Shown one piece after another: positions 32,172 to 40,274 of a stretch of 64,000 bases of DNA (its first letter is position 1; every line of letters begins with the position of its first letter). The stretch lies in assembly GCA_040387195.1 (NCBI GenBank), contig JAZKEF010000013.1, forward strand, positions 1-64,000. The letters are read 5' to 3'. This DNA comes from UKL13-3 sp040387195. GTDB taxonomy: Bacteria; Bacteroidota; Bacteroidia; UKL13-3. The notes beneath the pieces were generated by a model. That model made no database searches, had not been told where the DNA came from, and saw only the letters and a list, made by a program, of their open reading frames with translations. The translations under genes and the position numbers were made by a program.

Positions 32172-33575
32172 TTAAGCAAGAATTGTTTTCTTGCATGCCT
32201 GCAGAATGGCTTCTGCTTTATCTTGTGTGGATGATTCGCTATAAACACGTAATACAGGTTCTGTTCCGCTTGCGCGGATCATTACCCATTCACCGTTTCC
32301 TAAATGGAATTTGAATCCGTCAAGGTCTTCTGTCTTTTCAATAGTATAGTTTCCGAATGAGCTGTATTTACCAGCCTTGCAGTTGGCTAGTACCGTTTGT
32401 TTAATTTCTTCTGTGATGTGAAGGTCGATACGACCCATTGCAAAACTGCCAATTACATCATATACTTCCTTGATCAGCTCATCCAAACTTTTGCCTGTTT
32501 TGGCCATAAATTCCCATAAGGTTAAACCAATCCAGATACCATCGCGCTCAGGAATAAATCCTTTGATGGCAATCCCTCCGCTTTCTTCACCACCTACCAG
32601 CACGTCTTCCGTTACCATCTTTTCGCAGATGTATTTGAAACCAATTTTGGTGATTTCAATATCTAAACCATAAGCTTTGGCAAGTTGGGTAATCTTTGAA
32701 GTAGCACTAAATGTGGTAATCACTTTACCACTCATCCCTTTGTATTTATGCAGGTAATGTACCAATAATAAGATGATGTGATGCGAATCCACGAACTCAC
32801 CTTTTTTGTTATACAACCCAATGCGGTCGGCATCGCCATCGGTTACCAGTCCGCAATCAATGTCTTCGCTTTCTTTTATGAGCTCGCTGAACTCAGTCAG
32901 GTTTTTATGAATAGGTTCGGGAGCTTGTCCGTCAAACCCCGGGTTATCTTCACAGTGTAAAAAGGTAATATCCGGAAACAACCTGCGCATTGCATTTTGT
33001 CCGGCTCCGTACATGGCATCGTATGCAAATTCCATCCCGCTGTTTTGGATTGCTGCAAGGTCGAATTTGTTTTGTACTTCTTCAACATACAGGGTTTCCA
33101 AATCAACATATTCAATCATGTTTGATTGGATTAAGGCATCAATACTTGAAAGCGTAGTAGTAACTGTTTCAGGGATGGTATTCTCCACTTCATCAATCAC
33201 CGCAGGACTTGATGGTCCGCCATAATGCGCCTTTAATTTATAACCATTGTATGCTGGAGGATTATGGCTTGCGGTAATGATAACACCTAATGCGGCACCT
33301 TTTTTCACTGCACCTAAACTAATCATAGGTGTAGATACAAATCCTTTAGCCAGCATAACTTTGATTCCATTGGCACACATGATTTGTGCAACGGTTTCGG
33401 CAAACAATTCACCGGCAAAACGACAATCGTGACCCAAAACAATGGTTAAATTATTGGCGTGATTTTTTTTGATATAATCGGCTGTTCCCTGTGCAACGCG
33501 TTTTACGTTGTCAACAGTAAATTCTGCGGCAATAATCCCGCGCCAACCATCTGTTCCGAATTTTATTTGGTACAT
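32172..33575 (-). CDS. Alpha-D-phosphohexomutase (phosphoglucomutase/phosphomannomutase)
   Basis: This cytosolic enzyme interconverts sugar 1- and 6-phosphates. The 467-residue protein has all four loops of the family: phospho-Ser in ITASHNPPAYNG (about residue 103), the metal loop TDGDADRIG (about 245), the sugar loop GGEESGG (about 330) and the phosphate loop RASGTEPVLRVYSES (about 435). Whether it prefers glucose, mannose or glucosamine cannot be told; GlmM would show a shorter form with a different sugar loop. It could feed the glycan cluster at 47-64 kb with sugar 1-phosphates. It is a single gene with its own terminator. Confidence 0.95.
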   Translation of the reverse strand: MYQIKFGTDGWRGIIAAEFTVDNVKRVAQGTADYIKKNHANNLTIVLGHDCRFAGELFAETVAQIMCANGIKVMLAKGFVSTPMISLGAVKKGAALGVIITASHNPPAYNGYKLKAHYGGPSSPAVIDEVENTIPETVTTTLSSIDALIQSNMIEYVDLETLYVEEVQNKFDLAAIQNSGMEFAYDAMYGAGQNAMRRLFPDITFLHCEDNPGFDGQAPEPIHKNLTEFSELIKESEDIDCGLVTDGDADRIGLYNKKGEFVDSHHIILLLVHYLHKYKGMSGKVITTFSATSKITQLAKAYGLDIEITKIGFKYICEKMVTEDVLVGGEESGGIAIKGFIPERDGIWIGLTLWEFMAKTGKSLDELIKEVYDVIGSFAMGRIDLHITEEIKQTVLANCKAGKYSSFGNYTIEKTEDLDGFKFHLGNGEWVMIRASGTEPVLRVYSESSTQDKAEAILQACKKTILA

Positions 33576-33604
33576 AATGTTAATTGGTTTATGATTTTGT
33601 TAAA

Positions 33605-33647
33605 CACGTTATAACGTGCGTAGAGACGCATAATTACGCGTCTCTAC
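33605..33647. repeat. Palindromic element: 14-base palindrome plus GTAGAGACGC hairpin
   Basis: CACGTTATAACGTG (33605-33618) is a perfect palindrome. It is followed by GTAGAGACGC (33620-33629) and its exact inverted copy GCGTCTCTAC (33638-33647), loop of 8. From memory, GTAGAGACGC-type hairpins are high-copy dispersed repeats in some Bacteroidota and cyanobacteria. TTGCGCAACGCGCAA (33662-33676) follows. Confidence 0.75.
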
Positions 33648-33686
33648 CGATTATATTATTGTTGCGCAACGCGCAATTGTTTTAAT

Positions 33687-34916
33687 TTATTGAAATGCGT
33701 TAATCCCTGTAATATCCATCCCTGTTATCAACAAATGGATATCATGCGTTCCTTCGTAAGTAACAACCGATTCCAGGTTCATCATGTGGCGCATAATAGG
33801 GTATTCACCCGTGATGCCCATTCCACCCAGCATCTGGCGTGCATTGCGTGCAACGTTTAAGGCAAGGTCCACATTATTACGTTTGGCCATACTGATTTGT
33901 GCCGGTGTTGCGCGGCCTTCGTTCATCAATACACCCAATCTCCAGGTAAGCAATTGTGCTTTGGTAATTTCGGTAAGCATTTCGGCAAGTTTCTTTTGTT
34001 GCAGCTGGAATCCTCCAATCGGTCTGCCAAATTGCTCGCGCTCCATGGAGTAACGCACTGCTGTATCGTAACAGTCCATAGCAGCACCCAATGCTCCCCA
34101 ACTGATACCGTAACGTGCGCTGTTTAAGCAGGTCAATGGACCTTTCAATCCTTCCACACCCGGTAAAATATTTTCTTTCGGAACCATAACATCACTAAAT
34201 ACCAGTTCTCCGGTAGCCGATGTACGTAAGCTCCATTTGTTGTGCGTTTCCGGAGTTGAAAACCCTTCCATTCCGCGCTCAACGATAATTCCTTTAATTT
34301 TTCCGTCTTCGTTTTTAGCCCATACCACGGCAACATCAGCATATGGTGAATTGGAGATCCACATCTTGGCACCGTTTAAAATAACATGTTTGCCATCACC
34401 GGCATCTTTAAAGTTGGTGGTCATGCCGGCAGGGTTTGAACCGTGGTTAGGTTCTGTTAAACCAAAACAGCCCAACCATTCACCTTTAGCCAGTTTAGGA
34501 AGGTATTTATGCTTTTGCTCTTCGCTTCCAAATTTGTAAATAGGGTACATTACCAGTGAACCTTGAACGGATGCCGTAGAACGCACACCCGAATCGCAAC
34601 GCTCCAGTTCCTGCATCATAATACCGTAGGTAATATAATCCATTCCTCCGCAGCCATACTCAACGGGTAGTTGTGGCCCGAAACATCCTAAATCGCCCAG
34701 CTGTTTTACCATGCTGTAAGGGAACATTGCCTGTTGTGCAACATCCTCAATGATTGGCGAAAGTTCTTTCTTCACATAATCGCGCACCATATTGCGGATC
34801 ATTTTGTGCTCGTCAGATAACAGTTCATCCATTAAGTAATAGTCAGGATGGTTGTATAAGTCGGGCTTATTGGCTTTGTGAAAGTTTTCGGTTGAAGTGG
34901 CTTTTGTACTGCTCAT
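33687..34916 (-). CDS. gcdH: Acyl-CoA dehydrogenase, glutaryl-CoA dehydrogenase type
   Basis: The 409-residue flavoenzyme fits the glutaryl-CoA dehydrogenase branch, which oxidises and decarboxylates glutaryl-CoA to crotonyl-CoA in lysine and tryptophan breakdown. Typical segments are VQGSLVMYPIYKFGSEEQK, GCFGLTEPNHGSNPAGM, SNSPYADVAVVWAK, ARYGISWGALGAAMDCY, YSMEREQFGRPIGGFQL and the C-terminal VTYEGTHDIH with the catalytic Glu and the GTHDIH signature of this branch. It acts in the cytosol with an electron-transfer flavoprotein. It is a single gene, divergent from folB over 109 bases. No lysine-breakdown neighbours are seen. Confidence 0.93.
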   Translation of the reverse strand: MSSTKATSTENFHKANKPDLYNHPDYYLMDELLSDEHKMIRNMVRDYVKKELSPIIEDVAQQAMFPYSMVKQLGDLGCFGPQLPVEYGCGGMDYITYGIMMQELERCDSGVRSTASVQGSLVMYPIYKFGSEEQKHKYLPKLAKGEWLGCFGLTEPNHGSNPAGMTTNFKDAGDGKHVILNGAKMWISNSPYADVAVVWAKNEDGKIKGIIVERGMEGFSTPETHNKWSLRTSATGELVFSDVMVPKENILPGVEGLKGPLTCLNSARYGISWGALGAAMDCYDTAVRYSMEREQFGRPIGGFQLQQKKLAEMLTEITKAQLLTWRLGVLMNEGRATPAQISMAKRNNVDLALNVARNARQMLGGMGITGEYPIMRHMMNLESVVTYEGTHDIHLLITGMDITGINAFQ

Positions 34917-34972
34917 ATTTTTGCTTAAATATTGGTGCGAAAGTAGGTTATTTGAATTGTTTTCGGAAAAGG

Positions 34973-35004
34973 AAAGTGATTGGTTGATAAAGTGATTGGT
35001 TGAT
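34973..35004 (+). repeat. Two tandem copies of a 16-base repeat upstream of folB
   Basis: AAAGTGATTGGTTGAT occurs at 34973-34988 and 34989-35004 without spacing, ending 21 bases before the folB ATG. It may be a slippage product or a regulatory duplication. Confidence 0.8.
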
Positions 35005-35025
35005 AAAGGTTTAAAGCACGCAATT

Positions 35026-35373
35026 ATGAAATATGTAACATCATTAACAGGATTGGAGTTTTACGGTTACCACGGCTTATATGCCGAGGAGCGGGTTTTG
35101 GGCGCAAATTTCACGGTTGATATGAAGGTGACCTTGGAAATCAGCAAGCCTATTGAAAATCTGGAAGATGCGGTGAATTACGAAATTTTATTTAACACAG
35201 CCAAAGAAGAGATGGCTGTAAGGCAGGATTTGATTGAAACCGTTGCCCAACGCATCTTGGCGCGGTTACAGGAATATTTTGGCAAACCGACCGCCATTGA
35301 GGTGACTATTTATAAACCGAATCCTGCGGGGGGCTTTAAGAGTGGGGTTGCGAGTGTTACATTCAGCCTATAA
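35026..35373 (+). CDS. folB: Dihydroneopterin aldolase FolB
   Basis: FolB converts dihydroneopterin to hydroxymethyl-dihydropterin and glycolaldehyde in folate synthesis. The protein has 115 residues from the ATG at 35026; an upstream in-frame ATG at 34996 lies in the 16-base repeat and is unlikely. Family features are LTGLEFYGYHGLYAEER near the start (with the conserved Tyr and Glu), NYEILFNTAKEEM, DLIETVAQRI and the closing KPNPAGGFKSGVASV with the catalytic Lys region. It is a single gene divergent from gcdH; other fol genes are not in the window. Its product feeds the pool used by MetF. Confidence 0.94.
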   Translation: MKYVTSLTGLEFYGYHGLYAEERVLGANFTVDMKVTLEISKPIENLEDAVNYEILFNTAKEEMAVRQDLIETVAQRILARLQEYFGKPTAIEVTIYKPNPAGGFKSGVASVTFSL

Positions 35374-35530
35374 GTGTGTGGTATGTTAAAGATGTATACT
35401 TAAAAATTGTTTACATAGATTGAGGCTATAACGAGAATGGGCGGGGTGGTTTCAAAATCAACTCTTTACCTTAAGTATGAAACCAATCAACATTTGTATT
35501 CATTATCATGATACTGTCAACACTCAAAGA
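35374..35530. other. Intergenic space, nothing clear
   Basis: A 23-codon frame (35477-35548, MKPINICIHYHDTVN...) overlaps the end of the HAD gene on the other strand and is not convincing. No terminator hairpin with a T run was found. Confidence 0.5.
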
Positions 35531-36130
35531 TTAAGCCTGATATGGTGAAATCAAATCCCCTTTAACCATAAAGCCTTGTTGAGCCAACTCCAACATTGGC
35601 GTATCAGAAAGACTATCGCTGTATGCTTGAGTGATGGTTACCCGCTGCGCAAAAAGTTTACGGAATGCAACCACTTTTTCTGTGCCCTTACAGTTTTTGC
35701 CGTCAACAGTATAGATTCCATTAGTGGTTTGAACTTCTGTTCCAATAAGGGTAATAGGAGGAAGCAACTTGAGTAAAGGTTGTAGATAAATTGTGGGAGA
35801 TGCGGTAATCACGACACATTGTGTATCGGGTTGATGGAGCAATGCCAAAATTTTAGGATTAAAATTCTTAGAATATTCTACTTCCCAAAACGTTGTTGCA
35901 TCTTCCTTAATGGTTTCGATAGAGCGAAAAGCCAAAAACAATAAATAGCAATTTTTGAATTGTTGGGTAGAGATAAGTTTCAGTTTGTGCAATAACCAAC
36001 TGATTATCTGAACAGGTAACCAGATAACTAAAATAGGGTATTTACGAATGCAGAATATATGAAACGTAATGAGGGAATCCTTGCAGTATAAGGTTTTATC
36101 AAAATCGATCAATATGATTGGCTTATCCAT
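35531..36130 (-). CDS. HAD superfamily phosphatase (class IB type)
   Basis: The 199-residue protein has HAD motif I DFDKTLYCKDS at residues 9-19, motif II Thr in VVITASPT, a Lys in GTEKVVAF and motif IV AYSDSLSDTPML, in the order of the IB family. A hydrophobic stretch near residues 28-50 (YPILVIWLPVQIISWLL) may touch the membrane. It overlaps the start of nothing but the end of the UbiA gene by 8 bases (ATG inside the UbiA coding end), so the two are coupled. In many bacteria HAD and UbiA domains are fused in one chain, which supports a joint role: removing the phosphate from a polyprenyl-phosphoribose product. That reaction is inferred. Confidence 0.9.
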   Translation of the reverse strand: MDKPIILIDFDKTLYCKDSLITFHIFCIRKYPILVIWLPVQIISWLLHKLKLISTQQFKNCYLLFLAFRSIETIKEDATTFWEVEYSKNFNPKILALLHQPDTQCVVITASPTIYLQPLLKLLPPITLIGTEVQTTNGIYTVDGKNCKGTEKVVAFRKLFAQRVTITQAYSDSLSDTPMLELAQQGFMVKGDLISPYQA

Positions 36131-36998
36131 AAATCACCCAAATAATATAAGCCAACCAAAGTACCACTACAAGTTGAAGCGGTTTGTCTTTATGAGCAAG
36201 AGCTGTTGGGTCACCACTATGCGAATCTATATGTTGTTCGATGAGTTGGAAATAGCGGAAGAAACCAATAACCACAAATACCACGGAGTATTTTAGGTTA
36301 TTGGTGTGAAAAGCCGTAACGACTCTGAAGTCGAAACTGTAGAGTAAATATGCAGTGAGGCTAATCACGGCACAAATTAATATATAGGTGTCTAGTAATT
36401 TGATGGAGTATGCTCCAAGAGATTTTCTGTGTATTTCCGATTGTATGGTAAGAAGCATCAATTCTGATTTTCTTTTGGAGAAGGCAAGGTATAAGGCAAG
36501 AAAAAAGGTTACAGTTAAAATCCAGTCCGAGGGAGAAACAGAAATAGCAACACATCCCGCGAGCACCCGCAATACAAAACCTATAGCCACACAAATGCAA
36601 TCAATGATGCTGATGTGTTTGAGGTACAATGAATAGGCAATGTTTAAGACAAAGTATCCAAGCATTAAATAGAGAAAGAATAACGAGAGGTAAACACCAA
36701 TTCCCAAACCCGTTATCAAAAATGCGAATCCTATAATGAGTGCCTGAGGAGTGCTTATTTTTCCTGCTGCAAGTGGACGTAATTTTTTGATAGGATGTAA
36801 ACGATCATTTTGCTGATCCATCATATCATTTAAAACATAGACTGTCGAACTAATTAAACAAAAAGCCATGACGGCAAGAGTGGCATTGACGAGATAATTT
36901 TTTTCCGTGAGGTGTTGTGCAAAAATGATAGGTAGAAAAACAAATCCGTTTTTAATCCAGTTATGCACACGTATTAATTGAAAAAATGTTCTAAACAT
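36123..36998 (-). CDS. UbiA-family prenyltransferase, decaprenyl-phosphate phosphoribosyltransferase-like
   Basis: From the ATG at 36998 the protein has 291 residues (an in-frame TTG at 37013 is less likely). It has about nine membrane helices and the UbiA first Asp motif NDMMDQQNDRLHP with the following KLRPLAAGKIS, as in the branch that includes mycobacterial decaprenyl-phosphate phosphoribosyltransferase. That enzyme joins phosphoribosyl pyrophosphate to a polyprenyl phosphate. It is an inner-membrane enzyme. It overlaps the HAD phosphatase gene by 8 bases, and its start lies 29 bases from that of a divergent GT-C-like gene. Menaquinone or heme prenyltransferases of the same superfamily are less likely from the motif. 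Confidence 0.85.
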   Translation of the reverse strand: MFRTFFQLIRVHNWIKNGFVFLPIIFAQHLTEKNYLVNATLAVMAFCLISSTVYVLNDMMDQQNDRLHPIKKLRPLAAGKISTPQALIIGFAFLITGLGIGVYLSLFFLYLMLGYFVLNIAYSLYLKHISIIDCICVAIGFVLRVLAGCVAISVSPSDWILTVTFFLALYLAFSKRKSELMLLTIQSEIHRKSLGAYSIKLLDTYILICAVISLTAYLLYSFDFRVVTAFHTNNLKYSVVFVVIGFFRYFQLIEQHIDSHSGDPTALAHKDKPLQLVVVLWLAYIIWVIYG

Positions 36999-37027
36999 AC
37001 CTAGTTTTGACAAATATAGACTTAGAC

Positions 37028-38722
37028 ATGGAAATAAAAACAGGACTTTATTGGAAAGTAAAAACTGAGGACTTGTGGTTGCAGAGTGGGGTTTTTTTTC
37101 TGTTTCTCGGTACGCTTCCCTTTCTCCTACAAAGTCTGTTGTTTATAGCCGGATTTGGGGTTGCTGATTTGTTGTTTCCTTTCATTTTGATCGGTGTAAG
37201 TGCGTATTATGGAGGGTTTTGCATTTCAAAAAAAATGCCTGTTGTGATCATCGTATCATGGAATTTTTTGATGATTGGGATGCTTTTTGCAGCAGGTTTA
37301 ATCAGTATGAATGTATATGACTTTTCATACGATGGAATGTGGTATCATCAAGATGCAGTTAGATTGTTAGAGCAAGGATGGAATCCGTATCATCATATTT
37401 TAAGTGTTGGTGAAACAGCCGGTAGTTATTTGTTTGTGAATCATTATCCGAAAGCTGTGTGGACGTCAGAAGCAGTAGTGTATGCTTTTAGCAATAAACT
37501 TGAGTCTGCAAAGATTATTAACTGGATCTTTTTGTACGCATCTTTTTGCCTCTCTGCATATACTCTCAGAAAAGTCTTTTTATTTGGTTGGTTTTGGACA
37601 GTGTTAATAGGGTTGATGATTTCGTTTAATCCTGTCGTTATTTGTCAACTGTTTTCTTTTTATATTGATGGTATAGTCGCTAACCTGATACTGTGTTTAT
37701 TGTTAATCGTCTTGCTATACATAAAGGGAGTCCTGTCATTGCCTCTATTTCTTGTGTTGCTTTCATGCACGGCTATCTTTTTAATCAATACTAAATTCAC
37801 AGCTTTGGTTTACGTGTGCATCTTCAGTGCAGTATACTTTGCTTACCAATGGTTCTTAAAGAAAAGGGAAGCCATTCGTACTGTTTATGTTGCGGGAAGT
37901 ATAGTTGCACTTGGTGTATTGGTCTTCGGATATCCTACCTACGTGAACAATACACTCACTAAAGGACACCCATTTTATCCTATTATGGGAGAAGACAATG
38001 TTGGAGGGGTGATTCTGAATACACCGAATCCGACAAACTTTAGAGGAAGGAACAGATTCGAACAATTTAACCTGGCTACTTTTGCAAAGCCGCTTTGGTC
38101 AAGAGCACCTGAGTCAAGTAAATCCAAAGCATTGTTTACCATTGAAGGGATTACCATTTATGATGAGTATAAAAGAGCTGATCCGGAAATGAGTGGATTT
38201 GGTCCCTTGTTTGCCGAAGTAGTGTTTATGTTGTTGGGAGGAATTCTGATACTGTTAGTATGGAACCGAAAAGTATTCACGTTGGATATATGCATTGGAT
38301 TGGCGACACTGGTGTTTTCTATTATCTGTATTCCTGCCTTTTGGCATGCCCGGTATGCCCCTCAAATATGGACACTTGTATGTGGAGTCATACTGTTGCT
38401 ACTTCGAACAAAATATACAGCGTGGCTGGGTTACACCATTTTATTAATACAACTGGTTAATTGCAGTATGGTTGCACAGCAAAACTGGAATACACAAATA
38501 CAAAAAACACAAGAGTTAAATGCTTTTTTTTCGGAGCTTAAATCGAAGAATAAGCTTTCGGTTATTTTTGAAGGTTGGACTGGTTCATTTGGCATTAAGC
38601 TCAAAGAAAACAATATACCCTATGTCCCGGTTCGAAATGCATATTCCGAAAATGCGTTTGTCTATTTTCCTAATGTAGGAGGGATGTGTGGTGCGTATGT
38701 TGTGAAAACGAGAACGAATTAA
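37028..38722 (+). CDS. Polytopic membrane protein, possible GT-C glycosyltransferase
   Basis: From the ATG at 37028 the protein has 564 residues with about ten hydrophobic helices. The first large loop after helix 3 contains MNVYDFSYDGMWYHQDAVRL (cited within 20), an Asp-containing stretch like the catalytic loop of GT-C enzymes that use polyprenyl-phosphate sugars. A soluble end of about 75 residues follows the last helix. I find no firm family. The upstream in-frame TTG at 37007 overlaps the UbiA gene and is not used. Position, head to head with UbiA and HAD, makes a lipid-linked-pentose transferase a plausible role, but this is inference. Confidence 0.75.
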   Translation: MEIKTGLYWKVKTEDLWLQSGVFFLFLGTLPFLLQSLLFIAGFGVADLLFPFILIGVSAYYGGFCISKKMPVVIIVSWNFLMIGMLFAAGLISMNVYDFSYDGMWYHQDAVRLLEQGWNPYHHILSVGETAGSYLFVNHYPKAVWTSEAVVYAFSNKLESAKIINWIFLYASFCLSAYTLRKVFLFGWFWTVLIGLMISFNPVVICQLFSFYIDGIVANLILCLLLIVLLYIKGVLSLPLFLVLLSCTAIFLINTKFTALVYVCIFSAVYFAYQWFLKKREAIRTVYVAGSIVALGVLVFGYPTYVNNTLTKGHPFYPIMGEDNVGGVILNTPNPTNFRGRNRFEQFNLATFAKPLWSRAPESSKSKALFTIEGITIYDEYKRADPEMSGFGPLFAEVVFMLLGGILILLVWNRKVFTLDICIGLATLVFSIICIPAFWHARYAPQIWTLVCGVILLLLRTKYTAWLGYTILLIQLVNCSMVAQQNWNTQIQKTQELNAFFSELKSKNKLSVIFEGWTGSFGIKLKENNIPYVPVRNAYSENAFVYFPNVGGMCGAYVVKTRTN

Positions 38723-38865
38723 ACGGTTTGCAACGCCTCCCAATACTTCACAGCCGTTCGGGTAAGGAGAATTACAACAATATTGGCTATAGCAAAAAAA
38801 TCGCGAATTTGGGAAGAGCTACTACTAATTTGAATGCCTTTAGGTTTAAGACGGCATAAATTTAA
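38719..38865 (-). pseudogene. Protein-like frame without start, possible gene remnant
   Basis: On the minus strand a frame of about 45 codons ends at a stop at 38719-38721 and reads as convincing protein (FFAIANIVVILLTRTAVKYW, then EALQTV). It has no start codon of its own and is cut off by the terminator at 38873. It overlaps the end of the GT-C gene by 4 bases. It could be the 3' end of a lost gene, perhaps a membrane protein or transposase; the family is not recognised. Confidence 0.35.
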
Positions 38866-38872
38866 GAACAAT

Positions 38873-38911
38873 AAAAAAGTCCTTAACAAAATTATTGTTA
38901 AGGACTTTTTT
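38873..38911. terminator. Strong bidirectional terminator ending the act operon
   Basis: AAAAAAGTCCTTAACA pairs with TGTTAAGGACTTTTTT over 16 bp or more, loop of about 7. T runs exist on both strands. It lies 23 bases past the actF stop and serves the convergent GT-C gene as well. Confidence 0.93.
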
Positions 38912-38934
38912 ATCTTATTTATTGTTTATAATAA

Positions 38935-40245
38935 TTAAACTCCGGTATCGTGCAACATACTCTCTTTTAAGAATGGATGTTTAGTAGGGTAGGTGTTGGC
39001 TTTAGATAAAGCATTGAATACAATGTACAGAAACAAGCCTGCAAATATACCTAAGAAACCAAGTTCCATTAATCCTACACCTTGCGAAGGAGTTTCAATG
39101 ATTCCGGTTGGATTGTCTCCTGTTACGGCTGTAGCCAGGTTCATAGCACCGGGCATAAATGCAAGGTACATATCGTTCCAGTGACCCACCAGGATGATGA
39201 TTCCAACAATAGTACCAACCTGACGGTTACGTTTTGCACCTCTTTTCATGAAAAGGAAAAATGGAAGGATAAAGTTAAGGAGCAGGTTCGTATAGAAAGA
39301 GAATTTATATGAACCATACATACGAGGTGCATAATAAGCTACTTCTTCAGGAATGTTTGCGTACCAGATTAACAGGAACTGTGCAACCCACATGTATGTC
39401 CAGAACATGGAAACGGCAAATACCCATTTACCTAAATCGTGCATATGCTCATCATGTGCAATACCCTGAAGGTAGCCATTTGAGCGAAGATACCAGGTGA
39501 TCAGGTAAATTACGGTCATTGCGCTTGCCCATCCGGAAGCGAAATTGTAAATGGTAAAGATGGTTGAATACCAATGTGCATCGATACTCATGCTGATATC
39601 CCATATAAACATAGAGAAGGTGAATCCGAAGATTACCATGAAAGCAGCTGACAATCTAAAGTTCTTATCGAAGTTGGTTAATCCTCCAACCTGATCTTCG
39701 TTATTGGAGTATTTGCGGAACATCGAAGCGCACCATGTCCAGAATCCGGAAAATAATGCTACACGGATCAGGAAAAAGGTTTTGTTGAGGTACCATGTTT
39801 TTTTAGCGAGCAACGGATCTGATTCCATAACCCCATCATGAGCCCAGTGGTAGATACCACCATGGAATACGATTAAACTGAGGAACACAACTGTAAATAC
39901 AGCAATTGCTCCAATCGGCATAAATGCTGTTACTGCCTCAATCACCCTGCGAACGGCTACATACCATCCGGCATTTGAAAGCTGGTTGATGGCAAGAAAA
40001 GCAGTTGCGGTTGCAGCTATAATGAAGAAAAAATAACCGTTGAATAAAATACTTCCCAATAGTCTTTTAATTGGCAAGTGATGATTTTGTTCATCTGAAA
40101 AACCTTCCACATGCGGATGGTAAGTGAAGAATCCAATCAATGCCAACAGCAAGCCAGCTCCCATCAGCATGTATGCGAGGCGTTTTGCTTTATCGGTAAA
40201 AATGAATTTTTCTTCTCTGATTTGAACTGTTGTACTATGTCCCAT
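38935..40245 (-). CDS. actF: Alternative complex III subunit ActF (membrane, NrfD-related)
   Basis: ActF is one of the two large membrane subunits of alternative complex III, which oxidises menaquinol and passes electrons to a cytochrome c or directly to an oxidase. The 436-residue protein has about ten membrane helices, with segments such as RLLGSILFNGYFFFIIAATA, IYHWAHDG, ISMSIDAHWYSTIFTIYNFA and HMHDLGKWVFAVSMFWTYMW, which are typical of ActF. It is the last gene of the operon: actE ends 29 bases upstream, and a strong terminator follows. In many Bacteroidota cytochrome oxidase genes follow; here they do not. Confidence 0.95.
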   Translation of the reverse strand: MGHSTTVQIREEKFIFTDKAKRLAYMLMGAGLLLALIGFFTYHPHVEGFSDEQNHHLPIKRLLGSILFNGYFFFIIAATATAFLAINQLSNAGWYVAVRRVIEAVTAFMPIGAIAVFTVVFLSLIVFHGGIYHWAHDGVMESDPLLAKKTWYLNKTFFLIRVALFSGFWTWCASMFRKYSNNEDQVGGLTNFDKNFRLSAAFMVIFGFTFSMFIWDISMSIDAHWYSTIFTIYNFASGWASAMTVIYLITWYLRSNGYLQGIAHDEHMHDLGKWVFAVSMFWTYMWVAQFLLIWYANIPEEVAYYAPRMYGSYKFSFYTNLLLNFILPFFLFMKRGAKRNRQVGTIVGIIILVGHWNDMYLAFMPGAMNLATAVTGDNPTGIIETPSQGVGLMELGFLGIFAGLFLYIVFNALSKANTYPTKHPFLKESMLHDTGV

Positions 40246-40274
40246 TTCAGTAAATATTTTTATTTTAGTGAGTA

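Noticed and set aside
32008..32196. Minus-strand frame across the N gap
   Set aside because: It depends on ambiguous bases and crosses a terminator hairpin.
35477..35548. 23-codon plus-strand frame (MKPINICIHYHDTVN)
   Set aside because: Short, overlaps the HAD gene end, and has no promoter or relative known to me.
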